DNA of 64,000 bases from Clostridium ljungdahlii (lineage in GTDB: Bacteria > Bacillota > Clostridia > Clostridiales > Clostridiaceae), in assembly GCF_001636845.1 (NCBI RefSeq), contig NZ_LITT01000009.1, positions 16,553 to 80,552 of the forward strand, given 5' to 3'. The notes under the pieces are model-generated. The model searched no databases. It was given only the letters and a program-made list of their open reading frames with translations, and was not told the origin of the DNA. A program made the position numbers and the translations under genes. Below, piece after piece: positions 26,906 through 36,700 of the stretch (positions are counted from its first letter, which is position 1; each line of letters opens with the position of its first letter).

Positions 26906-27523
26906 TCAATTCCTCTTTTCCTTTAACTTACTCACATTAACTCCAATATTGTTAGCCCTTAAATAATTCAAATACTCTTTCGCATCTTCTTTTATATTTT
27001 CGTCACATACATATAGCACACTATGGATTTTTAAAAAATTCAACATTTCAACTTCCGGCAAATCCTCTTCTGTTATCTCATATTGATTGTTATATTGATT
27101 TACACTATTTATTTCAATATCCACATATCGATTACTATCAAGTATAATCATGTATTTATCATAATTTTTTAAACGTGTGTTTGAAAATAAAGCAAGCTTT
27201 TTTAATATAGGCTTACTTTTAACTACTCCAAAATCGTGACATACCATATTAAAATCTGGTACTATAGTATATTTATCTCTATACTTATATCCATATTCAA
27301 GTCCTCTGTCTCCTGGTATATCGAGTATAACTAAATCTTCTCCATTTCCAACAGATTTAATTTTAGTAATATCTAATTGTACCTTATTTTCGATATCTAC
27401 ATTCTCTAAATTTACAACAGATGTAAAAACAAGAGACTTTATAAAGCAGGACATCACTCCTGCATTTAAATAAAAATTTTTATATATATTGTAATAGCAC
27501 TCCTTAATAGCTTCATCTATCAA
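26906..27523 (-). CDS. Unknown cytoplasmic protein, 205 aa, in the ATP-grasp operon
   Basis: Start ATG 27523 overlaps the stop of the preceding gene by 4 bp. No signal peptide or membrane helix. Mixed alpha/beta sequence with several acidic patches (DITKIKSVGNGEDLVILDIP, EITEEDLPEVEM) and a C-terminal NYLRANNIGVNVSKLKEK. No catalytic motif or family is recognisable. Tight linkage on both sides suggests a structural or adaptor role in the same process. Confidence 0.7.
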   Translation of the reverse strand: MIDEAIKECYYNIYKNFYLNAGVMSCFIKSLVFTSVVNLENVDIENKVQLDITKIKSVGNGEDLVILDIPGDRGLEYGYKYRDKYTIVPDFNMVCHDFGVVKSKPILKKLALFSNTRLKNYDKYMIILDSNRYVDIEINSVNQYNNQYEITEEDLPEVEMLNFLKIHSVLYVCDENIKEDAKEYLNYLRANNIGVNVSKLKEKRN

Positions 27524-27747
27524 TATCCAAGGCTCCTTTCCCTCTCAACTACAACAGAAAAACACTTTTTTAAGTTTATACAATGAGAAAGTCCTCTTTC
27601 ATCTTCTATTTCTATAAAATCATCTGTTACCCCCATAACAGTTACATCCTTTAATGACGTATCTTCCCGTTCATTGTTATAAGATTCTATACTAGCATAG
27701 ATATATATATTAACCTTAGCTCCCAAATATTTTTGTAACCCAACCAT
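27520..27747 (-). CDS. Small beta-rich protein, 75 aa, first gene of the ATP-grasp operon
   Basis: ATG 27747 behind AGGAGG. The sequence alternates like a small five-stranded beta barrel (KVNIYIYASIESY, DVTVMGVTDDFIEIEDERGL, CINLKKCFSVVVE), the pattern of Sm/SH3-like folds such as Hfq-like or DUF6897-type proteins. Two cysteines. Function unknown. First of five closely spaced genes (27747 to 23494). Confidence 0.65.
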   Translation of the reverse strand: MVGLQKYLGAKVNIYIYASIESYNNEREDTSLKDVTVMGVTDDFIEIEDERGLSHCINLKKCFSVVVERERSLGY

Positions 27748-27811
27748 TTATATATCCTCCTATTTTATAAATTAATGATACAATTATATTACTATTTTCC
27801 TATAATGTTAA

Positions 27812-28633
27812 CTACTTTTCATAATTTTTCAATGCTTCAAAGATTCTTTTTGAAATGGCCTCATAACCTATAGAATTAGGATGAAAATTATCTGCAGCAA
27901 AATAATTTCCTGAATTATATTTAAAAAGGTCATATGTAGGAATATATATAGCATTATCATCTGAAGATACAAGTTGGTCTGTTTTATAATTCCACTCATT
28001 TAGAAGTTCCAATTTGTCTTCAGTTAGCTCACTTCCAAAAGGATTATACAATCCAATAAACACAATTATACTATTTTGATTTCTACTTCTTATTAGTTTA
28101 AAGACATCTGACAGATTTTTCATGTACTTATTTTCAACTGTCTTCAAGCTATCTGTCTGAACAACAGAGGAAACTGTACTTGAATTTTTAAAATTTTTTA
28201 TTTCATTTCCACCAATAGAAATAAAAATCATATTTGAATCCTGTATATACTGCAGGGTCTGCTTACTTTTTACTATATTTAAAAGTCCAGAAGATACATC
28301 ACCATTAACGGAAATGTTGGTAATGTCTATGGGTTTTTTAGTTTTATTTTTCCAAAGTTTAGAAAAGTCACTTGCGAATCCACTATTAGTTTCATCCCCA
28401 GTTCCTCTTGCTAGTGAATCACCCATAACTAAAATATTATAGGAATTACTGTTTAATTTTTTTATTTTAGTATCCACAGCTTTATTCTCACTTCCCTTAT
28501 TTGCAACTTTACTACTGCTGCTGCCAGATGATGCATTAGTAATATTAATAGAATATGCAAATCCTGCTGCAAATACTATTGTAAATACAAATGCAGCAAT
28601 AGATAAAATTGTAAATTTCACTTTTTTGTACAT
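27812..28633 (-). CDS. Membrane-anchored SGNH/GDSL hydrolase
   Basis: 273 aa. N-terminal anchor (about 7-31), Ser/Lys-rich linker, then an SGNH domain (about 66-272): block I MGDSLARGTGD (Ser nucleophile at about 73), block III IGGNEIKN (Gly-x-Asn), and block V DNFHPNSIG (Asp and His). Family members remove acyl or acetyl groups from lipids, glycans or wall polymers. Externally placed. It lies 64 bp upstream of the ATP-grasp operon on the same strand and may be cotranscribed or simply adjacent. Confidence 0.85.
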   Translation of the reverse strand: MYKKVKFTILSIAAFVFTIVFAAGFAYSINITNASSGSSSSKVANKGSENKAVDTKIKKLNSNSYNILVMGDSLARGTGDETNSGFASDFSKLWKNKTKKPIDITNISVNGDVSSGLLNIVKSKQTLQYIQDSNMIFISIGGNEIKNFKNSSTVSSVVQTDSLKTVENKYMKNLSDVFKLIRSRNQNSIIVFIGLYNPFGSELTEDKLELLNEWNYKTDQLVSSDDNAIYIPTYDLFKYNSGNYFAADNFHPNSIGYEAISKRIFEALKNYEK

Positions 28634-28711
28634 TACATTTTCCCCCTACCTCATAAGGCATTTTCAAAGAAATAACCAGTCAGTATGCTAGCCCATTTTT
28701 TATCATACTGC

Positions 28712-29716
28712 CTAAACCAATACATCTTGTTTTTGAAATACGCTGAAACTTATAACTAAAGCTGCAATTGACCATAAACACAGCACTAATGCAGAAAAAG
28801 AAAGACTCATCCCAGAAACAGGTTGATAAGATGCTGTTAAATACTGTGTTAAATCCAAATTTACAGCAAAGAAATATTTAATCATCGGCCAATCCTGTAA
28901 AAACATCTGGAGGAACCCCCCTCCTATTAAAGTTGCCAGCATTATACCCACAGATGTAACAGTATTTCTCACTATTACAGAAACCATAAAAGATAAAGTT
29001 GCAATATTTACAGAGACAAACCATCCAAGTGAATATACTAAGATAGCATACTGCCACTGGTAAATTCTTATTACATTTGAGGAATCCAGCTTATCTCCTA
29101 TAACTTTAAATCCCGTTGCCATAGGTTCATTCCATCCTCCACTGTGAAATGCAAAACTTGATATTATTACGCACATAAGCGCAGACTCTAAAATTACTAT
29201 ACATGATAAAATCAAAACCCCAATGTACTTGCTAAGTAGTATCTTCCACCTTGGAACAGCCCTAGTTAACAATACCTTTATTGTTTTGGAGGAAAATTCT
29301 CCAGAAACAGCATCTCCTGCTAATATAATTATGAGCAGCGGTAAAAATAAATAAATTGCCTCATCCATAAAATCAATAGTAAATTTTGCACTAGTTGGAG
29401 TTATTGGATTTATGTTGTGATTTATATAATACTGCAGCTGTTCAATTTGAATATTTATTGAATTTTTTCTGTCCTCTTTTATGTATTGACTGTTCATAGT
29501 ATTTTTTAAATATAATATCTGCTGATTCACCATTGATTTCCAATTATAATTTTGAGTTTGTCCCGGTGTACCTGAAAATCTCATTATTGTATGTTTATAT
29601 GATGCATTTTCTCCATAACAAAAAAGAGATACGAGTACAAGTAAAATTACAGAAATAAGAACTAGTTTCTTTTTTGAAAGCATCTTAAGTACTTCATTTT
29701 CAATTAATCTTATCAA
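28712..29716 (-). CDS. ABC-2 type exporter permease
   Basis: 334 aa. First helix about 17-33, a long external loop (about 35-105), and five more helices. Includes GDAVSGEFSSKTIKVLLTR (about 139-157), a signature of the NatB/bacitracin-type ABC-2 permeases. Partner of the ATPase upstream (17 bp away). Exports an unidentified lipid or peptide, or gives resistance to antimicrobial peptides. Confidence 0.85.
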   Translation of the reverse strand: MIRLIENEVLKMLSKKKLVLISVILLVLVSLFCYGENASYKHTIMRFSGTPGQTQNYNWKSMVNQQILYLKNTMNSQYIKEDRKNSINIQIEQLQYYINHNINPITPTSAKFTIDFMDEAIYLFLPLLIIILAGDAVSGEFSSKTIKVLLTRAVPRWKILLSKYIGVLILSCIVILESALMCVIISSFAFHSGGWNEPMATGFKVIGDKLDSSNVIRIYQWQYAILVYSLGWFVSVNIATLSFMVSVIVRNTVTSVGIMLATLIGGGFLQMFLQDWPMIKYFFAVNLDLTQYLTASYQPVSGMSLSFSALVLCLWSIAALVISFSVFQKQDVLV

Positions 29717-29733
29717 AATTTTATGCCCCCCAA

Positions 29734-30648
29734 TTAAACAATTTGATTTCCCTCTGTCAGGTTCAAAAACAAATCCTCTAGTGTCTTGTTTTTGTTGTCA
29801 ACATACTTTATCATAAGTCCTTGTTCCACAAAGCAGGAATTTATCTCTTGAAGCTTTTCTAGCGAAACATTTGCTTCAAGCCTTTCTTCAACTACATTGC
29901 CTTTGACCTTCCAAATTTCTTCTAAAATTTTTCTTCCCTTTTCATTGTCATTTAAAACCCAGAATACTCCTTGATTATTTAATAATTTATCTACATCTGC
30001 ACTCTCTAAAACAGTTTCCCCATTTTTAATTATAGTTACTTTGTCACACATAAGTTCTATTTCAGAAATAATATGACTTGATACAAGTACAGAAATATTT
30101 TTTTCACTTGCCAATTGTTTTACTAAGTTTCTAAGTTCACTTATTCCAGATGGATCAAGTCCATTAGTTGGTTCATCTAAAATGAGAAGTTTTGGATTAT
30201 GCATTAAAGCCTGTGCAATCCCAAGTCTCTGCTTCATTCCAAGAGAATATGTACTTACCTTGTCCCTAATTCTATTTTTTAAGCCTACCAAATCTACTAC
30301 ATTTATTATATCCTTTTCTGTAACAGCTCTACTCATGGATGCTAGCATCTTTAAATTATCTATTCCGCTCATATAGTTATATAAATCAGGTCCTTCTATA
30401 ATACATCCCACATTTGACATAGCTTTTACATAATTTTTAGTTATAGAGTATCCACATATATCAACTTTTCCAGAAGTAGGCTTTGAAAGTCCTACAATCA
30501 TACGAAGTGTCGTTGATTTTCCTGCTCCATTAGGACCTAAAAAACCCATTACTTCTCCCTGCTTCATTGAAAAACTTATTCCTTTAATTATCTGCCTACC
30601 CTTTATTGTTTTTGTAACATTGTCCAGTAACAATACTTCATCTTTCAT
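29734..30648 (-). CDS. ABC transporter ATPase (BcrA-type)
   Basis: 304 aa. Walker A GPNGAGKST (about 38-46), signature YSLGMKQRLGIAQAL (about 132-146), Walker B LLILDEPTNGLDPSG (about 154-168), and H-loop SSHIISE. The C-terminal about 70 aa are the extension typical of the antibiotic/lantibiotic export subfamily. First gene of a two-gene operon; no two-component system is adjacent. Confidence 0.9.
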   Translation of the reverse strand: MKDEVLLLDNVTKTIKGRQIIKGISFSMKQGEVMGFLGPNGAGKSTTLRMIVGLSKPTSGKVDICGYSITKNYVKAMSNVGCIIEGPDLYNYMSGIDNLKMLASMSRAVTEKDIINVVDLVGLKNRIRDKVSTYSLGMKQRLGIAQALMHNPKLLILDEPTNGLDPSGISELRNLVKQLASEKNISVLVSSHIISEIELMCDKVTIIKNGETVLESADVDKLLNNQGVFWVLNDNEKGRKILEEIWKVKGNVVEERLEANVSLEKLQEINSCFVEQGLMIKYVDNKNKTLEDLFLNLTEGNQIV

Positions 30649-31055
30649 CTTTATACCTTCTTTTTAAGAGTTATATGATATATACTTTATTATGAGTAAA
30701 TTTATAGTATATATCAATATCAATTGGTGTGATTTAATATTTTATTAATTTTAATAAATATCCTATTATATAATTGAAGCTTCTCTAGACAGGCGAAATA
30801 TTTATAACAAAATTTTAAAATTATCTTTGACTTAGATCCCACTCTAAGGTTTATCCTCTTCATATACAATATATAGAAGAGATAATTGTAAAAAATGACT
30901 ATAAATTTAAGGCAGGATAATAAAAAGGAATTGCTGAACTTTTACCACGCTCATCAATTCCTCTAAACACTCTACATGATCTATAGACCATATTCATCTT
31001 AGTAGAACTTTTCCCATCATATGGACTCATACTATTTCATGGGCTTCTGTAACTT
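30649..31055. other. Intergenic region with a short ORF candidate and a hairpin
   Basis: About 400 bp between cysN and the ABC exporter. On the minus strand an open frame of 43 codons (ATG 31030 to stop 30899-30901) reads MSPYDGKSSTKMNMVYRSCR and further as plausible protein, but it has no ribosome binding site. A hairpin with TTATC.TCTTC arms lies at about 30851-30885. No clear promoter. Possibly a remnant at the end of the sulfur operon. Confidence 0.3.
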
Positions 31056-32759
31056 CTATAATACGTCCATCTGAGCCTTATGAAATATTACTCCTCTATA
31101 AGTTTCTAGGTTAACCCATTTATTTAAAAATTCCACTTCATTTTCTTGCTTCATTTTATTATATTCATTTAAGAACTCTAACGTTTCCTCAGCTGAATTT
31201 ACTTTTACTGCAAACCCTCTACCATTGACTATTGGAACTCCCGTATACTTATATCTATCAATAGATTGAATGTCACTAATCCTCTTGTGACGAACTTTAA
31301 TTGCTACCCAATCACGAAGAACTAAAATATCCACATTTTCTGGATACTTGTAACTCTCACCTTGAACCGGAATTTCATCTCCCACTGTATAGGTATGTGA
31401 TACTGATTTATATTTCGATAAAGATAAACTTTCTGTATTATAGTAGAATTCTTCGAAAACATCTCCTCTTGCTTTTAGATCATTATACTGAAATGCAATC
31501 TTATCCTTCTTATTTTCACTATTGAAAATATCTTCTACAACACCACAAGCTGAGGTCATATTAGTAATACGATCAATTAATATAAGTTCTCCTAGAGTCT
31601 TGTGCACGCGAAACTTGTCCACTACAATCTTTTCAGAAAGTGATATATTACATATTACAATTTCATTTTTCTTTAAAAATCCAGTAGATAAGTGTTCTCC
31701 TGTATTTACATCAATTTTATATTTTATCTCTGTAACAGCACCTGGAAGCATTTTTGTTCCTATCTTTACAAAATAATCTTTTCCTGCTGTTAACTCAGAA
31801 TCATCCATCCAAAGAATGGTAGCAGTAATTAAATTGCTGGTTACAAGCTTTGTATCTTTTGTAAGCACACATCCCCTAGATACATCTACTTCCTTGTTAA
31901 GCTGTATTGTTATAGGCTGGCCTTTTACTGCACTTTGTACGTTCTTATCTGTCATATGAATACTTTTTATTAGTGCTTTCTCGCTACTTGGAAGTGTTGT
32001 TACTTCATCTCCTACTGTAATGCTGCCAGCTTCAATCTCTCCTTGAAAACCTCTAAAAGTGTGATCTGGTCTACATACTCTCTGTACTGGCATATAAAAA
32101 TCTTTCTCTTCACCAGTACTTTCCACATCTACATTTTCAAGATAAGTTAAAATAGGTATTCCGGTATACCACGATATATTTTCTGACTTCTTTGTAATGT
32201 TATCCCCCTCTGTAGCAGATACAGGAATGACTTCAATATTTTTCAATGAAAGTTCCTTCTTTAACTTTCTAATTTCTTCTTCAATTTTTAAAAACCTTTC
32301 TTGATTATATCCAATTAAATCCATCTTGTTAACAGCAAATATGAAATGTTTGATACCCATTAATGAACAAATTCTTGCATGTCTTCTTGTTTGAACAAGT
32401 ACCCCTTGTTTTGCATCTATAAGTATAATGGCAAGATCTGCAAAGGATGCACCTACTGCCATGTTTCTGGTATACTCTTCATGCCCTGGTGTATCAGCTA
32501 CAATAAAACTTCGATTATCTGTTGTAAAATAACGATATGCCACATCTATAGTAATACCCTGTTCACGCTCTGCCATAAGACCATCTAATAATAAAGAGTA
32601 GTCAATAGCTCCCCCACGGCTGCCAACCCTACTATCTAATTCCAAGGCTTTTTTCTGATCTGCAAATAAAAGCTTTGCATCATATAAAATATGTCCAATA
32701 AGAGTGGATTTTCCATCGTCCACGCTACCACAGGTTATAAACTTTAACAAGCTTTTCAT
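31056..32759 (-). CDS. cysN: Sulfate adenylyltransferase subunit 1 (GTPase)
   Basis: 567 aa. EF-Tu-like GTPase: P-loop GSVDDGKSTLIGH (about 12-24), DTPGHEEYTRNMA (about 90-102) and NKMD (about 144). Drives ATP sulfurylase, which makes adenosine-5'-phosphosulfate (APS) from sulfate. Usual CysN length is about 475; the extra C-terminal about 100 residues (YKYPENVDILVLRDWVAIKV...) are not an APS kinase (no second P-loop) and look like a small unnamed domain. Its gene follows cysD by 1 bp. Confidence 0.92.
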   Translation of the reverse strand: MKSLLKFITCGSVDDGKSTLIGHILYDAKLLFADQKKALELDSRVGSRGGAIDYSLLLDGLMAEREQGITIDVAYRYFTTDNRSFIVADTPGHEEYTRNMAVGASFADLAIILIDAKQGVLVQTRRHARICSLMGIKHFIFAVNKMDLIGYNQERFLKIEEEIRKLKKELSLKNIEVIPVSATEGDNITKKSENISWYTGIPILTYLENVDVESTGEEKDFYMPVQRVCRPDHTFRGFQGEIEAGSITVGDEVTTLPSSEKALIKSIHMTDKNVQSAVKGQPITIQLNKEVDVSRGCVLTKDTKLVTSNLITATILWMDDSELTAGKDYFVKIGTKMLPGAVTEIKYKIDVNTGEHLSTGFLKKNEIVICNISLSEKIVVDKFRVHKTLGELILIDRITNMTSACGVVEDIFNSENKKDKIAFQYNDLKARGDVFEEFYYNTESLSLSKYKSVSHTYTVGDEIPVQGESYKYPENVDILVLRDWVAIKVRHKRISDIQSIDRYKYTGVPIVNGRGFAVKVNSAEETLEFLNEYNKMKQENEVEFLNKWVNLETYRGVIFHKAQMDVL

Positions 32760-32760
32760 A

Positions 32761-33660
32761 CTAGAAATACCCCTCTTTCTTTCTTCTTTCCATACTGCCT
32801 ATTTCTTCAGTATCAATAACACGGGTGGTTCTCTCAGATGATACCGCACTTAATGTTTCTTCAATAATTTCATCTAAAGTTGCAGCTTCTGATTCGATGC
32901 CTCCTGTTAGAGGATAGCATCCCAGAGTTCTAAAACGCACCTTTTTGTATTCAATTTTTTCTCCTGGTAATAATCTCATTCTATCGTCATCCACCATAAT
33001 GATATTACCATCTCTATATACCACTGGACGTTCCTTTGCAAAATATAATGATACGATATCAATATTTTCTCTTTTAATATATTGCCAGATGTCCCTTTCT
33101 GTCCAATTTGAAATAGGAAAAACTCTCATACTCTCACCTTTATGAATTCTAGTATTATAAAGTTTCCACATTTCTGGCCTCTGATTTTTAGGGTCCCATG
33201 CCTGTGCCTCGTTACGGAAAGAAAAAATTCTCTCTTTTGCTCGTGACTTTTCTTCATCACGACGACCACCACCAAAAGCTGCTGTAAAACCATATTTTTT
33301 CAGTCCTTGTTTTAAAGCCTGAGTTTTCATAATATCTGTGTAAGATGAACCATAATCAAAAGGATTAATTCCCTGTTTTACCCCTTCTTCGTTAGTATGA
33401 ACAAGCATCTCTATTCCTAATTCCTTCGCCCTTCTATCACGAAATTCTATCATTTCTTTAAACTTCCATGTAGTGTCAATATGCATGAATGGAAACGGTG
33501 GTTTCTCTGGATAAAATGCTTTCATGGCAAGGTGCAACATAACAGAGCTATCTTTTCCTATTGAATATAACATTACTGGTTTTTCACATTCCGCAACAAC
33601 TTCGCGAATAATATATATTGCTTCTGCTTCTAATTTATCAAGATGTGACAATTCACTCAT
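32761..33660 (-). CDS. cysD: Sulfate adenylyltransferase subunit 2
   Basis: 299 aa. PP-loop pyrophosphatase fold with [17 protein letters not shown] (about 33-49), [20 protein letters not shown] (about 131-150), and [10 protein letters not shown]. Partner of CysN in APS formation. ATG 33660 behind AGGAGG. Confidence 0.95.
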   Translation of the reverse strand: MSELSHLDKLEAEAIYIIREVVAECEKPVMLYSIGKDSSVMLHLAMKAFYPEKPPFPFMHIDTTWKFKEMIEFRDRRAKELGIEMLVHTNEEGVKQGINPFDYGSSYTDIMKTQALKQGLKKYGFTAAFGGGRRDEEKSRAKERIFSFRNEAQAWDPKNQRPEMWKLYNTRIHKGESMRVFPISNWTERDIWQYIKRENIDIVSLYFAKERPVVYRDGNIIMVDDDRMRLLPGEKIEYKKVRFRTLGCYPLTGGIESEAATLDEIIEETLSAVSSERTTRVIDTEEIGSMERRKKEGYF

Positions 33661-33900
33661 TATTAAATCCTCCTACTGTTTCTATTTATTTTTTTCGATA
33701 ACAATCCTCTCTGATTCCCCTTTTAACGAAGGCGTAAAGAGCTGCTACTTAACTTGATTCATTCAACTAAGAATCTGGTATAAGTTAAATACCTAAATTA
33801 TATTTAACGTGCAAAGCCCAGTCATCGTAGACAAACTCTGTCTAATTCAAGCTTCACTTCATCACTAATTTTTCTAATTTCACATATCTAAAGCCTTTTG

Positions 33901-34215
33901 TTAATACTTATTAGAATCTTTACGGTTTACATCAATGGTCTGTACAGTTCCATTAGTTTTTTCAATATTCCAATGAACTATATCCCCTTCTGACACAACA
34001 GTTAGGCGGCTTCCTCTTCCTCCAATATCTGCCCCAAGATAAAAGGAAATTGCACATTTCTTACATTCCTTTATACAGGAACTGCATCCCCAACAATCTT
34101 TTGGATACTTTATATAGGCTTTTCCGTCTTTATCTAACTTTATAAGACTTCCTGGACATACAGATAAGCATTTTTTACAACCCACACATTTTTCTTTGTT
34201 AATTGATATGCTCAT
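33901..34215 (-). CDS. aprB: APS reductase beta-like ferredoxin subunit
   Basis: 104 aa. Two [4Fe-4S] sites: CVGCKKCLSVCPG (about 11-23) and CWGCSSCIKECKKC (about 42-55). Similar to adenylylsulfate reductase subunit B. Its gene overlaps aprA by 17 bp, so the subunits are made together. Supplies electrons to reduce APS to sulfite and AMP. Confidence 0.85.
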   Translation of the reverse strand: MSISINKEKCVGCKKCLSVCPGSLIKLDKDGKAYIKYPKDCWGCSSCIKECKKCAISFYLGADIGGRGSRLTVVSEGDIVHWNIEKTNGTVQTIDVNRKDSNKY

Positions 34216-35905
34216 AGGTTTTACCTCTTCCTACTAAATCTCTAAACAAAATAGTAAGTTTTCCATCCACAAGTTTTGAATTAACGTATTTAAGCCATTC
34301 ATCACTTTTCTCTGGATAATCCAGATTTTCTGCAAAACTATGCCATCTAGTTTCTTTTCTTGCTCTTAAATGAGCAATCACTGACTTACAGAGAATCAAT
34401 CTTTCTTTTAATTCATATACAAACATCAATTCATGCATATCACTTGCATACAAATTACTGCTTAGCTTCATAATCTGCCCAATTTTTTCATCCGCCAATG
34501 CAAGCTGTTTTTCATTAAACTGATAATTACTTCCAATTCCTCCTGCATAAGCATCCATCACTTTCTGCATAGCTTCTTCTAGCTCTTCAGATGAAAACAT
34601 AGGGCTTTCAAAATTCAATATTCTTTCTACTTCCTGTTTCTTTGACTTGATAATTAAATCTTCCTCTGATTTCGATAAAATAACAGTACCGCTTTTATTC
34701 CTTTCTATTGCTTCTATTGCAGCTTTTCCAGCAATCTCACCCTCTACAAATGCACCTGTAACATATTTTTGTGGACAACCGCCAGCCACATCACCAGCAG
34801 CAAAAAGGCCTTTAATTGTAGTTTCACGTTTCGTATCAACCCAATATCCGCTTGCAGTGTGACCACCTACTATATACGGTTCGGTTCCTTCTATCTCTAT
34901 GTTTTGTTCACTTGGATTTTTACCTTCTTCTATCCACTTCAAAGTCTGACTTGGGGCCATATTCAAATATGCCTTTTGCAGCTCTTTATCCTGTGAAGAA
35001 CTAATTCCTTTTGTTCTTAAATAGCAAGGCCCTCTGCCTTCCTTGTTCTCCCTTACTGTTCCATAAACTCTTTCAGAAGTAGTAAGACCATATTTTGCCT
35101 CATAAACTTCTCCTTTTGAATTAACCTGCTTTGCTCCTACACCTTGTGCTATAGTTCCAGTAGGTGCTATAGTGTCTTTACATCTTAAAGCAATAAATCG
35201 CATTTCAAAAGTAGTCATTTCCGCCCCTGATCGGATTCCCATAGCATAGCCTGCTCCAGTATTAAATGGTGGATACCACATCTTATGCCTGGAGAAACCT
35301 GGGTTATTAGGTTTATACAATCCTGCTGCACCACCAGTGGCACATATTACTTTTTTGGCTCTAATTTCATAAAGTATTTCCTCTTCCACATCAATTGCAA
35401 AGGCACCCAATATTTGGTTATCCTTCACAATATAATCAATTGCATTCACCTGATTCATAACCGTTACATCAGAAAGTTCTTTCACTGTGGCTGCTAAAAT
35501 AGGCTTTACATTTTCTCCATTAATTTTAATATTTCTGTTTCCTCTAGCCACATACTCGCCATTTTCATCCTTTAAAATAACAAGTCCCAATTGTTCCATC
35601 TTTTTGGTTACTCTATTAAGTCCTTGAGACATAGTAAGAAGTAAATCTTCTCTTACTATGTTATCTGCATCCTTTTTTGCATAATCCACATAATCCTCTG
35701 GAGTTCTACCCTTTACAATATAAGCATTAAGCGCATTGACCCCAGCTGCCAAACAACCGCTTCTTTTAATATTTGCTTTTTCAACAATTAATACAGAAGC
35801 ATTGGAATTTTCTCTTATGGTTAAGGCTGCATAACACCCTGCTGTACCTCCACCAATAATTAATATATCTGTTTCTAACTGTTTTACTTGTATCTCCTTT
35901 TTCAT
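34199..35905 (-). CDS. aprA: APS reductase alpha-like flavoprotein
   Basis: 568 aa. FAD-binding GGGTAGCYAALTI (about 17-29) in the fumarate reductase/AprA superfamily; HxxSGY-like GGHTASGYWVDTKRETTIKGL followed by FAAGDVAGG near 340-370. Its position beside aprB, cysD and cysN identifies it as the catalytic subunit of an assimilatory-type adenylylsulfate reductase rather than a fumarate reductase. AprBA in clostridia serves sulfate assimilation. No sulfite reductase gene is in the window. Confidence 0.85.
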   Translation of the reverse strand: MKKEIQVKQLETDILIIGGGTAGCYAALTIRENSNASVLIVEKANIKRSGCLAAGVNALNAYIVKGRTPEDYVDYAKKDADNIVREDLLLTMSQGLNRVTKKMEQLGLVILKDENGEYVARGNRNIKINGENVKPILAATVKELSDVTVMNQVNAIDYIVKDNQILGAFAIDVEEEILYEIRAKKVICATGGAAGLYKPNNPGFSRHKMWYPPFNTGAGYAMGIRSGAEMTTFEMRFIALRCKDTIAPTGTIAQGVGAKQVNSKGEVYEAKYGLTTSERVYGTVRENKEGRGPCYLRTKGISSSQDKELQKAYLNMAPSQTLKWIEEGKNPSEQNIEIEGTEPYIVGGHTASGYWVDTKRETTIKGLFAAGDVAGGCPQKYVTGAFVEGEIAGKAAIEAIERNKSGTVILSKSEEDLIIKSKKQEVERILNFESPMFSSEELEEAMQKVMDAYAGGIGSNYQFNEKQLALADEKIGQIMKLSSNLYASDMHELMFVYELKERLILCKSVIAHLRARKETRWHSFAENLDYPEKSDEWLKYVNSKLVDGKLTILFRDLVGRGKTYEHIN

Positions 35906-35932
35906 ACAATACTCCTTTTTAAATAATTCTTA

Positions 35933-36700
35933 TTATGCTTTTACAAATCCGTATTTACGATTTATGGCATACTCTATCTTTTGGAACACAAGCTTATCAA
36001 TCAAAAATCCTAGTAAAAGGATCACTACCATTACCGCAACAATCTCATTTATATCATTATATTTCTTACCTTCAGTTAATATTTGTCCTAACCCATTCAT
36101 TGAAGAAGCTATCATTTCCCCTGCTATTAAACCTCTCCATGCAAAAGCCCAACCTTGTCTCACTCCTGCTAAAATTACTGGAATAGATTCCGGAAAAATC
36201 ACTTCCTTATATAAAGAAAATCCTCTAGCTCCTGCCATTTTCGCTACTCTAACGTATATAGGTGTAAAATTTTTAATACCACTTTCTATTGCCATAGACA
36301 CTGCAAAAACTGACCCTATAATTATTACAAATAATATGGCCTTTTCATTTAGTCCAAACCATAAAACTGCAAAGGGTACCCAGCACACATTAGGCATACT
36401 TTGAAGTCCTGCAATAAATTCACCTAGGCTATCCCTAATATATTTCAACTTTACCATTAAAAGTCCTATTAGTGCTCCCAGAATAAGTGATATTAAAAAA
36501 CCTATTACAAGTCTTCTCAAGCTTATAAGAATTGCAATTTCTAAAGTATTATTTGCTATAAGTTCAATAATTCTTTCAAGCACCTTGACCATGGATGGAA
36601 AGCCACCAAACTTATAGGCCAATTCCCATATTACTATCAATATCACATAGAATAGGATCTTGTTCCATACCCCACCTTTCATCAAAATCTGCTTTTGCAA
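35933..36700 (-). CDS. ABC permease of the sulfonate/taurine/nitrate type
   Basis: 255 aa, six helices, with the EAA loop (GARGFSLYKEVIFPESIPVIL, about 158-178). The TTG at 36700 has GGAGG 9 nt upstream, inside the end of the ATPase gene, so the genes overlap by about 89 bp; an ATG at 36682 is possible. SsuC/TauC family. The context suggests sulfur-compound uptake (sulfate, sulfonate or similar). Confidence 0.85.
   Translation of the reverse strand: MQKQILMKGGVWNKILFYVILIVIWELAYKFGGFPSMVKVLERIIELIANNTLEIAILISLRRLVIGFLISLILGALIGLLMVKLKYIRDSLGEFIAGLQSMPNVCWVPFAVLWFGLNEKAILFVIIIGSVFAVSMAIESGIKNFTPIYVRVAKMAGARGFSLYKEVIFPESIPVILAGVRQGWAFAWRGLIAGEMIASSMNGLGQILTEGKKYNDINEIVAVMVVILLLGFLIDKLVFQKIEYAINRKYGFVKA

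Noticed and set aside
30899..31030. Minus-strand 43-codon ORF after cysN
   Set aside because: Reads like protein but has no ribosome site; not listed as a gene.
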